A DNA stretch of 7,447 nt, taken from positions 1 through 7,447 of the forward strand of contig SLFT01000348.1 of the NCBI GenBank assembly GCA_007124105.1. Direction: 5' to 3'. Shown here piece by piece: positions 1 through 6,439 of this stretch; position 1 is the stretch's first letter; every line of letters starts with the position of its first letter. A model generated the notes under the pieces. That model did not search any database and had not been told where the DNA came from. It worked only from the letters and a program-made list of their open reading frames with translations. The DNA is from Candidatus Hydrogenedentota bacterium. GTDB taxonomy: Bacteria > Hydrogenedentota > Hydrogenedentia > Hydrogenedentales > CAITNO01. Made by a program: the position numbers and the translations under genes.

Positions 1-1
1 C

Positions 2-64
2 CACAAAGACTTGCTTGATACCCTGCGGGCGCGTTGCGATGCTTTGAAAGAAGAAGTGTGCTGA
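2..64 (+). CDS. 3' end of an unknown gene (partial)
   Basis: Of the three plus-strand frames, only this one stays open from the window edge to a TGA at 62-64; the other two meet a stop within the first 46 bases. It reads as a 20-residue charged, probably helical tail that begins HKDLLDTLRAR and ends in KEEVC. The composition looks like real coding sequence, but there is too little of it to assign a family. The gene is probably transcribed in the same direction as sat and separated from it by a T-rich spacer. The call rests only on frame openness and composition, so it could be chance. Confidence 0.45.
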   Translation, partial: HKDLLDTLRARCDALKEEVC

Positions 65-122
65 CGGCCTTCGATTTTTTTTGTTCGTATAGCCCGAGAA
101 TGCCGATTGGCTTTGTTTTTTG
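65..122 (+). terminator. possible transcription end, T-rich spacer
   Basis: Two T-runs follow the stop of the upstream fragment: eight T at 75-82 and six T at 116-121. The second lies just after a weak stem, AGCC at 91-94 with GGCT at 109-112. The first is preceded only by a loose GAAG/CTTC pairing. Either could end transcription of the upstream gene before the sat promoter, but both stems are short, so this is weak. Confidence 0.25.
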
Positions 123-123
123 T

Positions 124-152
124 TTGAGTGACGGCAGCAGGTCTGCTATACT
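124..152 (+). promoter_or_regulatory. sigma70-type promoter for sat
   Basis: A -35-like TTGAGT (124-129) and a -10-like TATACT (147-152) are separated by exactly 17 nt, and TGC directly before the -10 box makes it an extended -10 element. The expected start of transcription near 159 leaves a leader of about 87 nt before the sat start codon. The spacer contains the inverted repeat AGCAG-GT-CTGCT (136-147), whose last T is the first base of the -10 box, so it could be an operator. This is consensus matching by eye; no other promoter in the window is as good. Confidence 0.6.
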
Positions 153-245
153 CTCTTTTGTTGTTTTGCAACCCCCTCTGTCGCGAAGTTTCGCAAAATC
201 TTTATTTTGTTTACCCCGTGATCTATTATGAAAGGAAAGCCCAAC

Positions 246-1400
246 ATGTCTATTACGCCTCATGGCGGGGGACTTGTCAACCGTTTTGCGCCCGAAGCGG
301 CGCGCGAAGCCCTGCTGGAAACGACCCAAACGCTGCCCCACATTCAGGTAGACGCGTATGCCGCCTTCGATATTGACGGAATTGCCAAAGGCCTGTTCAG
401 TCCGTTAACCGGATTCATGGGCTCAGAGGAGACCCAACGCGTTCTGGAAACCATGGAACTTCGGCCCGGCATCCCGTGGACAATCCCGATTTTGTTGCCT
501 GTAACGGCGTCGGCGGCCGACCCTATTGAAGTTGGCGGCAACATAGCCATTGACGACGATCGCGGCGTTACGGTTGCAATTATGCAAGTGGAAGAGAAAT
601 TTCAATTGGACCAGCAGCAACTGGTTGAGAAAGTCTACCGCACAACGGAGGCGCAGCACCCGGGCGTGGCCTACTCATTGTCCCGAGGCAATGTTTATCT
701 TGCGGGACCTGTTAATGTGATTTCGGAACGAACCGTTGATCATCAGGACCATAACTTGACTCCCGTACAGACCCGCGCCGCCTTCGAAGAGCGCGGATGG
801 CGTCGCATTGTTGCATTTCAGACGCGCAACCCTATTCACCGCGCTCATGAATATCTGACAAAATGCGCGCTTGAGATGTGCGACGGTCTTTTGATTCATC
901 CGTTGATGGGCACCACCAAGAGCGACGACATTCCCGGCGACGTGCGCATGAAGTGTTATCACGCGCTGTTGGACACCTATTATCCGCCCGAACACGTCAT
1001 GTTGTCCATCATGCCTGTCAATATGCGCTACGCCGGACCGCGCGAGGCTGTGATGCACGCCATCATTCGCAAGAACTATGGATGCACACATTTTATTGTT
1101 GGCCGCGACCATGCCGGCGTCGGCAATTATTACGGCAGTTATGATGCGCACCATATCTTCGACGAGATTGATCCCGTCGCGTTGGGCATTACGCCCTTGT
1201 TTTTTGAACACGCGTTCTATTCGAAACGAACCAACGACATGGCCACTAAAAAGACCTGTCCCGGCACGAACGAGGAGCACGTGTTTCTCAGCGGCACAAA
1301 GGTGCGCGAGATGCTTTCGCGGGGCGAAGCGCCGCCGCCCGAGTTCACCCGTCCCGAGGTGGCGCAGATACTGATTGATTGGGCTACCTCTGAAGCGTAA
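246..1400 (+). CDS. sat: sulfate adenylyltransferase (ATP sulfurylase)
   Basis: This enzyme makes adenosine 5'-phosphosulfate (APS) and pyrophosphate from ATP and sulfate, the first step of sulfate activation in the cytoplasm. The 384-residue product has the usual size of the single-subunit Sat family, which is unrelated to CysD/CysN. The N-terminal PUA-like domain spans about residues 1-165, followed by the catalytic domain. Visible motifs are QTRNPIHRAHE (192-202, the nucleotide-binding QxxNPxHRAHE), LMGTTKSDD (220-228), MRYAGPREA (260-268), GRDHAGVG (286-293) and SGTKVR (349-354). I chose ATG 246 over ATG 228 because AAAGGAAAG (231-239) sits at ribosome-binding distance and the protein then begins with the family-typical MSITPHGG. 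The zinc-site region keeps Cys338 and His345 but has Ser326 and Thr329 where many relatives have a CxxC pair. No APS kinase or APS reductase lies in the window, so it is open whether the APS feeds assimilation or sulfation. Confidence 0.97.
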   Translation: MSITPHGGGLVNRFAPEAAREALLETTQTLPHIQVDAYAAFDIDGIAKGLFSPLTGFMGSEETQRVLETMELRPGIPWTIPILLPVTASAADPIEVGGNIAIDDDRGVTVAIMQVEEKFQLDQQQLVEKVYRTTEAQHPGVAYSLSRGNVYLAGPVNVISERTVDHQDHNLTPVQTRAAFEERGWRRIVAFQTRNPIHRAHEYLTKCALEMCDGLLIHPLMGTTKSDDIPGDVRMKCYHALLDTYYPPEHVMLSIMPVNMRYAGPREAVMHAIIRKNYGCTHFIVGRDHAGVGNYYGSYDAHHIFDEIDPVALGITPLFFEHAFYSKRTNDMATKKTCPGTNEEHVFLSGTKVREMLSRGEAPPPEFTRPEVAQILIDWATSEA

Positions 1401-1412
1401 GAGAAGGCTTTT

Positions 1413-1733
1413 ATGGATAAATCCGAACACAAGGTTATAATCTCTGGCAAAGATGCGGAAGCAGCGGCCGCACTGCTCGGGAAACGTCTTGGCGAATTGG
1501 ATGGCGCCGCGGCGCAGGTGTTGTGCGACGCGTCTTCCTCGCTGGCGCAAAATGAGACGGCCAATACCCTGGTATATTCACTGGGCGCCCATGATACGCC
1601 AGCTTTTGCGGCAGAAAAAATTGTAGATGAACTGGCCGAGCGCGGCTGGATAGCGCTTGAAACGGACGAGTTGAGCCCAGCGGAAGAAGCCCAAATACGC
1701 GAGCGACTTCAGGGGTTGGGCTATGTGGACTGA
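1413..1733 (+). CDS. small unknown protein with a sulfatase-like C-terminal tail
   Basis: This is a 106-residue soluble protein with no signal peptide or membrane segment. Its start lies 12 nt after the sat stop, with AGAAGG (1402-1407) as a ribosome binding site, so it is almost certainly co-transcribed with sat. I do not recognise the fold. Residues 12-45 are Ala-rich and helical, residues 52-85 alternate like a small alpha/beta unit, and the end (about 87-106, LSPAEEAQIRERLQGLGYVD) closely resembles the short helical tail that ends many sulfatases and related alkaline-phosphatase-superfamily proteins. There is no catalytic sulfatase motif (C/S-x-P-x-R), so it is not itself a sulfatase. It may be a stand-alone accessory or regulatory protein carrying that tail, or the resemblance may be coincidental. 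The coding call is strong and the function is unknown. Confidence 0.8.
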   Translation: MDKSEHKVIISGKDAEAAAALLGKRLGELDGAAAQVLCDASSSLAQNETANTLVYSLGAHDTPAFAAEKIVDELAERGWIALETDELSPAEEAQIRERLQGLGYVD

Positions 1734-1785
1734 GCGGAGCTCCACGGCGCGGCCCTTTACAACCATGAGTATGCAGTAAACAATC

Positions 1786-2865
1786 ATGTTGGTCGGAATT
1801 TATATACCCAGGAACACGGGGCATGGATCGGCGCCTCGTATGCTTGACGGGCTGGAAGCCGCATATTTTCGGCGTTCCTTGCGCGTATTGCGCGAAGTCA
1901 ACAAGGATACACGTTTTATCTGGTTTTCGGAACATGAAACAGAACCCCTTTGCGAAAACGTACCCACGGAACTGATCAGCAAACGTCCGGCCCTGTTGCG
2001 TTCCCTGGCTGGCGGCGGTCCCTCGCTCGAGCAAGCGCTGGCGCGGCACAAGGCAGACGTACTGCTCACAACAATTGACGCGCCCGCTGTTCGCGCCACG
2101 CTGCCAAAAGTCATGTTCACTCTGGATATGATGGTATATACCAGCAAGAGGCCCGGGAACGGGCAGCTGCATCCCGCGCTCCCGCGCACGGTCAAGCACA
2201 ATTGCGCCGAAGCGCGCTTTATTCTCTGCCCCAGCGTATCCGCGCAAAAGAGCTGTTCGGCTCACCTGGAGATGGGACTCGAAAAAATTGTAATTGCCCG
2301 CGCCGGGGTGGACAAGGTGTTTGCGCAACAATACGATTCTATCATTGAGGGCCGATACGCGCTGTTTCCACTGAATCGCTATACCTGCGACAACATCAGA
2401 ACCATCACGGAAGCAATTCGCCGCAACCCGAGGTTATTCCCGCCAACATTGGTAGTGATAGGGCCTATTTATCCAGGCGAGCCCAAAGAGTGGGGATTGC
2501 CGGTGATTCGCATCGAACAATGCCCTGATAATATGATGGCCGCTTTACTCCAGAATGCTGATACTGTCCTGTATCCGGCGCAAGGAGACGGAAGCGGCAT
2601 GATGGCGCTGCAAGCGTTGAGTGCCGGCGCGCAGTTCATCACATCGAAATCCGGCGCGAACCTTGAGGTGGCCGGCACGGCGCCTTTTTATTGCGAACCG
2701 GATAACCCGGTTGCGATGTTGCAGGTAATGCGGCGCATGCTGGATGAAACGCCGGCTGAAAGTGAAAAGCGCCGCCAGATGGGACGCGCCCTTGTGATGG
2801 ATTGCGCCTGGGAGCGATGCGCAAGCAAAATCGTGTCGGCCGTAAAACGGAGTTTACTTTCATGA
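1786..2865 (+). CDS. GT4-like glycosyltransferase family protein
   Basis: This 359-residue cytoplasmic protein has the layout of a GT-B glycosyltransferase, which would move a sugar from a nucleotide sugar to a glycan or lipid acceptor. The N-terminal Rossmann half starts MLVGIYIP with the glycine-rich TGHGSAP at 11-17. Residues 111-176 follow the GT4 pattern: FTLDMM (111-116), a CPSVSAQ segment (148-154) and RAGVDKVF (172-179). The C-terminal nucleotide-sugar half has LYPAQGDGSGMMALQALSAG (262-281), SKSGANLEVAG (287-297) and a Pro-Asp-Asn segment at 305-307. The usual EX7E acid pair is replaced by Asp268 and Gln276, so the donor site is atypical and activity is uncertain. No clear ribosome binding site precedes ATG 1786. 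The gene follows the sat pair by 52 nt in the same direction and probably shares its transcript. The acceptor is not predictable, although a sulfated surface glycan would suit the location. Confidence 0.8.
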   Translation: MLVGIYIPRNTGHGSAPRMLDGLEAAYFRRSLRVLREVNKDTRFIWFSEHETEPLCENVPTELISKRPALLRSLAGGGPSLEQALARHKADVLLTTIDAPAVRATLPKVMFTLDMMVYTSKRPGNGQLHPALPRTVKHNCAEARFILCPSVSAQKSCSAHLEMGLEKIVIARAGVDKVFAQQYDSIIEGRYALFPLNRYTCDNIRTITEAIRRNPRLFPPTLVVIGPIYPGEPKEWGLPVIRIEQCPDNMMAALLQNADTVLYPAQGDGSGMMALQALSAGAQFITSKSGANLEVAGTAPFYCEPDNPVAMLQVMRRMLDETPAESEKRRQMGRALVMDCAWERCASKIVSAVKRSLLS

Positions 2866-2903
2866 ACGTTATGCGCACCGCTTTGGTTCCGATGCATACA
2901 TAA
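2862..2903 (+). CDS. possible 13-codon mini-ORF or remnant overlapping the glycosyltransferase stop
   Basis: ATG at 2862 overlaps the glycosyltransferase TGA as ATGA and has ACGGAG at 2847-2852 at normal ribosome-binding distance. The frame runs for only 13 codons (MNVMRTALVPMHT) to TAA at 2901-2903. A good coupled start followed by almost no protein fits either a short regulatory peptide or the surviving beginning of a decayed gene. It may also be chance, because the overlap is short. Confidence 0.25.
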   Translation: MNVMRTALVPMHT

Positions 2904-3001
2904 GACGCTCAGTGCTGCCATGTTGTCAACGCGCGATATTTCCATGCCAGGGTTAACGTCCGCGCAGCATCGTTGCTTGCCATAGATGGTGGAAACACGT
3001 T
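2904..3001 (+). other. spacer before murB
   Basis: Between the mini-ORF and murB I see no gene, no clear promoter and no strong hairpin. TTGTCA at 2923-2928 resembles a -35 box but has no matching -10 element 16-18 nt downstream. The only assignable element is GGTGGA (2988-2993), the likely ribosome binding site of murB, 8 nt before its start codon. If the mini-ORF is a gene remnant, this spacer may be the rest of it. Confidence 0.4.
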
Positions 3002-3892
3002 ATGAACACTGTCCCTTTTTCCTTTGCCCAAAGAGATTACATGCTGGCGCCGCACACCCGCTATCGTATTGGCGGCCCGGCGCGGCTTGCCCTGTTCCCA
3101 CCCACCATTGACGACATGGAACGGGCTTATCTTTGGCTCATTGAAAGTGCCACTCCTTTTGTCGTGCTTGGCGGCGGCACGAATGTACTCATTGACGATA
3201 GCGGTTACGCTGGCTGCGTACTATTTACTACCGCACTCAAAGAGATGCAATCCGTTGGGGAACGTCGGTACATTTCCGGCGCGGGCGTGGCGCTTTCCGA
3301 ACTCGTACGGCAGGTAATGCTCCCCAATAACTTCGAGGGTGTGGGCGCGCTTACCGGCATACCCGGCACGGTGGGCGGCGCCCTGTACATGAACGCGGGC
3401 ACCGCCAACGGCAGCATTTGCCAGTTGACTGACACGGTATCGTTGCTGCGCCGGGACGGCTTCATCTCGCTGCCGCTTACGCCTGACATGTACAGTTACA
3501 GGGGCCAGTCCTTTTGCGCCGCCGGCGACGTTATTGCAGGGGGGACCTTTACGTTTACACCCTCGACCCGTGATGAAACAGCGACGTATCGCCATTACAT
3601 GCAGCGGCGCAAGGAAACACAGCCGGAAGGCTGGTGCTGCGGCAGTGTTTTCCGGAATCCGCCAGGCGATCATGCGGGCAGACTTATCGAGGCGGCCGGC
3701 CTCAAGGGAACGCGTCGCAACGGCGCGGTCATCAGCGATAAGCACGCAAACTTTATCATGAATGACGATAACGCAACCTTCGACGATGTGTTATATCTTA
3801 TCACCCTGATGAAAGAAACGGTGCAACACCGTTTCGGCGTGGAACTACGCGAAGAAGTGCGTATTATCAGGGCGACGTCATGTTGTGAATGA
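3002..3892 (+). CDS. murB: UDP-N-acetylenolpyruvoylglucosamine reductase (UDP-N-acetylmuramate dehydrogenase)
   Basis: MurB is the cytoplasmic flavoenzyme that uses NADPH to reduce enolpyruvyl-UDP-GlcNAc to UDP-N-acetylmuramate, the second committed step of peptidoglycan precursor synthesis. The 296-residue length fits the compact type II family. The FAD domain shows TRYRIGGPA (19-27), LGGGTNVLI (56-64), GIPGTVGGAL (119-128) and MNAGT (130-134). The substrate domain shows YSYRGQ (164-169), where Arg167 matches the conserved YR motif, and GSVFRNP (214-220), where Ser215 is the proton-donor serine. GAVISDKHANFIMN (241-254) and EEVRII follow, with Glu285 as the expected catalytic glutamate. All key residues are present, so the enzyme should be active. 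ATG 3002 is supported by GGTGGA at 2988-2993. murB stands alone here rather than in a cell-wall cluster, and it converges on the HisG-like gene. Confidence 0.96.
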   Translation: MNTVPFSFAQRDYMLAPHTRYRIGGPARLALFPPTIDDMERAYLWLIESATPFVVLGGGTNVLIDDSGYAGCVLFTTALKEMQSVGERRYISGAGVALSELVRQVMLPNNFEGVGALTGIPGTVGGALYMNAGTANGSICQLTDTVSLLRRDGFISLPLTPDMYSYRGQSFCAAGDVIAGGTFTFTPSTRDETATYRHYMQRRKETQPEGWCCGSVFRNPPGDHAGRLIEAAGLKGTRRNGAVISDKHANFIMNDDNATFDDVLYLITLMKETVQHRFGVELREEVRIIRATSCCE

Positions 3893-3904
3893 GACGCCGT
3901 TTCA

Positions 3905-3953
3905 CGTGTTTGACCCGAGCAAACGCGGTTGCCACAGTTGACATTGTGACCGC
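3905..3953. terminator. hairpins between convergent genes
   Basis: In the 93-nt gap between the murB stop and the HisG-like stop, CGTGTTTG (3905-3912) pairs with CAAACGCG (3920-3927), giving an 8-bp stem with one G-T wobble and a 7-nt loop. An overlapping, mutually exclusive hairpin pairs GCGGT plus CACA (3925-3936, 3-nt bulge) with TGTGACCGC (3945-3953). Neither is followed by a T-run on either strand, so this is at best an atypical terminator or a 3'-end-protecting structure. Confidence 0.35.
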
Positions 3954-3985
3954 AGACAAGCAATCCGTATTTTGCAAACACCCTT

Positions 3986-5032
3986 TTAGAAATCTATGGC
4001 GTCCATGCCCGGAATGCAGGAGTTCAACGGCACCGTCTCGATATGGGTCGCGCCCAGGCGAGCCAGCTCATAGCGCACCTGTGCCAGCGGCAATTTGGGG
4101 TCTGACATGCTCATCTGAATGCTGAATTCCGTGAAGTTCACCCCTTCATTCATGGTCGGCTCATCGCCAAACAGACCATTACTTTCCAGAAACTCGAGGA
4201 TGGGGGCGATCTTATCCTTGCGCGTGTTGAACAGTATCAATACCTTGTTCTCGGCATACACCGCACCGTACAGATTGAGCAGAAACATGCGGGCAATCTC
4301 ATACTTCCCAGGCTGTTCCTTAATAGCAGGGTTCGCCCACAGCCCGGTTTCCGACGTCATGACTTCCTCGCTGATTTGCAGGCCGTAATTTCGTATGGCG
4401 CTGCCGGTCTGTGTTATTTCGAGCCCGAAATCAACACCGCCGTTCAATACTTTCGCTTCGGTTTTTCCCCAGGCCTCGTAGACTACAAGGCCGTGGTCTA
4501 TTTTGGGTGGCGTGTTGTATTTCTGCACAGAGAAAGCGTCCCAGTCATCGCCAAATCCCAGCGCGTCTTTTTTCCCGCGGAACCAGTCTATGGCCAGATA
4601 GGGCATCTCCGACACAACCCTGAGTATGCGCCGCTCACGAAGCAACGTCTCCATCCATCCATCAAAGGAGGTGTTGTCCGGCAAGGGCGCATTGACAACG
4701 ACGATGCGCACATTGCCCCGTTGCAGCGACAATATTTTTTGGAGCGTAATGGTCTTTTCATATTCGTAGCGATATTCGAGTAATCGCTCGGTGATCCAGT
4801 CGTCTCCGCCAATGGCAATATCTACCTCGTGCAGCGCCAGCTGCGCGCCAAATTCCTGGGGGCGTCCATCCCACCCGAAAAGCATGCCGTGCAGCGGGAA
4901 GGTGGTTGGGCCGCCTGCCTCGTAGCCGCGCGTAGGGAATCCGGCGGCCTTCAGCAGCGTCACAAGATTGCCGCCTCGTTTCGGGTCAGCAAGAGAACCG
5001 GCGGGCATGCCAATAATTAATTTGTCTTCCAC
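3986..5032 (-). CDS. HisG-like protein (divergent ATP phosphoribosyltransferase family)
   Basis: The 348-residue protein follows the layout of long-form HisG, which joins ATP and PRPP in the first step of histidine synthesis. Family-like stretches are IIGMPAGSL (6-14, cf. PKGRL), EVDIAIGGDDWITE (69-82), LRVVSEMPYLAIDWF (137-151) and LNGGVDFGLEITQTGSAIRN (196-215, the PRPP loop region). LWANPAI (231-237) follows, and a C-terminal ACT-like regulatory part (about 265-342) includes EPTMNEG (291-297) and LARLGATHIETVPLNSCI (323-340). It exceeds the usual 280-300 residues by about 50, mostly through insertions near 40-60 and 155-190. The PRPP-loop acid appears as Glu205 instead of Asp. The start is GTG (5030-5032 on this strand), with AAAGGA (5041-5046) 8 nt upstream, beginning 4 nt after the stop of the membrane-protein gene. 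No other his gene is nearby. It may be this lineage's HisG or a paralogue with a changed substrate. Confidence 0.75.
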   Translation of the reverse strand: MEDKLIIGMPAGSLADPKRGGNLVTLLKAAGFPTRGYEAGGPTTFPLHGMLFGWDGRPQEFGAQLALHEVDIAIGGDDWITERLLEYRYEYEKTITLQKILSLQRGNVRIVVVNAPLPDNTSFDGWMETLLRERRILRVVSEMPYLAIDWFRGKKDALGFGDDWDAFSVQKYNTPPKIDHGLVVYEAWGKTEAKVLNGGVDFGLEITQTGSAIRNYGLQISEEVMTSETGLWANPAIKEQPGKYEIARMFLLNLYGAVYAENKVLILFNTRKDKIAPILEFLESNGLFGDEPTMNEGVNFTEFSIQMSMSDPKLPLAQVRYELARLGATHIETVPLNSCIPGMDAIDF

Positions 5033-5036
5033 TTCT

Positions 5037-5585
5037 TTATTCCTTTATATGAATCATGTCGCTCTCTGCGTGTAGCGGTTCATCGGGGCGTGTAAACGCC
5101 ATATAGCAATAGACCAACGCAAAAGCCAGCAACGACCAGGCGAAACCCGCACGGGTCACGCTCCAGGGCATGGCGTCCATCTCTCTGGCCAGCCACGAAG
5201 CGAACAGGGCTGTGGGAAAACATGCGCCGGCCCAAATCCAGGCTGCCAGCGTATGGCGTTGCGGCCAGGGCGTCAGGTCGGGACGCGGACGCCTTTCAAG
5301 AAAGAAACCAAGCACAAACAAAATGACGCCAATGGCAAAAAGACCTGACTCGCCCCGGGAAAACCAATAAGAAAAACTCGTCTCGCGCAAGGGGTCGCGC
5401 CCGAACATTGGGTCAAAAACAATCACACGAACAATCATGCCCGTAAACGCAATCAGAGCGCCCTCGAGTTGCAGACGTGAAGTGCGCGTCGGATGCAACC
5501 AAGTCTTGTGCGCCGCGCCGACCAAAAACAATCCGCAGGGCAACAACGACATGTAGACGCTGGTTAATACGACAAAATACATCAT
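5037..5585 (-). CDS. five-helix membrane protein of unknown function
   Basis: This 182-residue inner-membrane protein has five predicted membrane segments by hydrophobicity: about residues 3-24, 40-58, 80-97, 112-133 and 145-164. It ends in an acidic soluble tail (167-182). The link after helix 3 is basic and proline-rich (ERRPRPDLTPWPQR, 97-110), which suggests a cytoplasmic loop. Possible functional residues are Glu41 in helix 2, Arg53, and Glu79 at the start of helix 3. I recognise no family. The gene begins with two consecutive ATG codons (5585 and 5582); AGAAG (5589-5593) is better spaced for the second. It lies 28 nt after pdxH and 4 nt before the HisG-like gene, so it belongs to that operon and may act with one of them. 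Confidence 0.8.
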   Translation of the reverse strand: MMYFVVLTSVYMSLLPCGLFLVGAAHKTWLHPTRTSRLQLEGALIAFTGMIVRVIVFDPMFGRDPLRETSFSYWFSRGESGLFAIGVILFVLGFFLERRPRPDLTPWPQRHTLAAWIWAGACFPTALFASWLAREMDAMPWSVTRAGFAWSLLAFALVYCYMAFTRPDEPLHAESDMIHIKE

Positions 5586-5613
5586 GGTCTTCTAACTCTT
5601 GATACGGGCCGAA

Positions 5614-6267
5614 TTATGGGTATAACCGCTGGCGCTTCCAGTCAGAGCCTGCCTTTGTATACAAGACGCGGTCATGCAAGCGATACGGTTGTTTGAGCCA
5701 GAATTCAATTGTCTCCGGGATTACGCGGAAACCGTTCCAGAATTCCGGGCGCGGCACCGGACCGAACAGGTATCGCGCCACATATTTCGCAATACGTTTT
5801 TCAAGCGCCCGGGGCGTTTCAATGGGCTGCGACTGTTTGGACGCCCACGCGCCCAAACGGCTTTGACGGGGCCGTGACGCGAAATACGCGTCCGCATCTT
5901 CGGCGCTGGTTTCTTCCACCGCGCCGCGAATGCGCACCTGTTTACCCAACGGCATCCAGTAAAAGCACAACGCCGCGCGGGGCATAGCGCGCAATTGCGC
6001 CGCTTTGGGACTTGTCATGTTCGTGTAGAATACAAATCCCCGTTCATCATATCCCTTCAACAACACCTGTCGCGCGTCAGGCGCGCCCTGTGCGTCTGTT
6101 GTGGCCAGGGTTAATGCGGTATGGTCTTCTATCCCGTCGCATTGCGCCGCTTCGGCGTACCAGCAGTCAAACAGGACAAAAGGGGACGCTTCATGCTGTA
6201 TGGTCAATTGCTTAAACCTTAGTGATAGATTCATGCCGCCGGAGTTTATACTGGACTGTATGTCCAT
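5614..6267 (-). CDS. pdxH: pyridoxamine/pyridoxine 5'-phosphate oxidase
   Basis: PdxH is the FMN-dependent cytoplasmic enzyme that uses O2 to oxidise pyridoxine or pyridoxamine 5'-phosphate to pyridoxal 5'-phosphate, in vitamin B6 synthesis and salvage. From ATG 6267 it has 217 residues, like the E. coli enzyme (218). The FMN-binding region reads ARQVLLKGYDERGFVFYTN (65-83). The substrate region has YFASRPRQSRLGAWASKQS (128-146), matching Tyr129, Arg133 and Ser137 of E. coli, then VPRPEFWNGFRV (171-182) and RLHDR (196-200, the conserved Arg and His). The C-terminus WKRQRLYP is family-typical. The start is uncertain: ATG 6267, ATG 6234 (206 residues) and TTG 6273 are all in frame, and none has a good ribosome binding site. 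ATG 6267 gives the family's usual N-terminal length. It is the first gene of a likely pdxH / membrane protein / HisG-like operon. Confidence 0.95.
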   Translation of the reverse strand: MDIQSSINSGGMNLSLRFKQLTIQHEASPFVLFDCWYAEAAQCDGIEDHTALTLATTDAQGAPDARQVLLKGYDERGFVFYTNMTSPKAAQLRAMPRAALCFYWMPLGKQVRIRGAVEETSAEDADAYFASRPRQSRLGAWASKQSQPIETPRALEKRIAKYVARYLFGPVPRPEFWNGFRVIPETIEFWLKQPYRLHDRVLYTKAGSDWKRQRLYP

Positions 6268-6439
6268 TGGCAACTACGAAACGAAATAACGCCAAGGCGC
6301 GCAAGGACATAGTGAAAATGTACCGAGAGCTAACAGCGGCGTCGCGATATATTTCCCAAGCGCACCGTAAGCCGAAGCGCATCTACCTATGCGACGCGGT
6401 GGCGCGGATTATTGTTGCCGCGTGTCCTGTCCGTGTAGG
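6268..6439 (-). other. gene-free spacer upstream of pdxH
   Basis: This stretch between the epimerase stop and pdxH has no coding frame with family resemblance on either strand. It should hold the pdxH promoter, but no convincing -35/-10 pair is visible on the minus strand. A modest inverted repeat, CGCGG (6403-6407) with CCGCG (6418-6422) and a 10-nt loop, lies 17 nt beyond the epimerase stop. It lacks a T-run and is not a clear terminator. Confidence 0.4.

Noticed and set aside
228..245. ATG 228 as the sat start
   Set aside because: It would use the AAAGGAAAG ribosome binding site as coding sequence and adds six residues absent from the family's usual N-terminus.
675..1550. Long open frame on the minus strand opposite sat
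   Set aside because: It lies entirely antisense to a clearly recognised gene and its translation shows no family motif. The matching codon bias of sat explains the open frame.
1736..1743. GGAGCTCC palindrome between the small gene and the glycosyltransferase gene
   Set aside because: It is an 8-bp restriction-like palindrome with no loop, no T-run and no repeat elsewhere in the window.
1435..2331. 298-codon open frame on the minus strand
   Set aside because: It covers the small unknown gene and half of the glycosyltransferase gene in antisense. The protein is rich in Arg, His and Pro without a domain pattern, as expected from a shadow frame.
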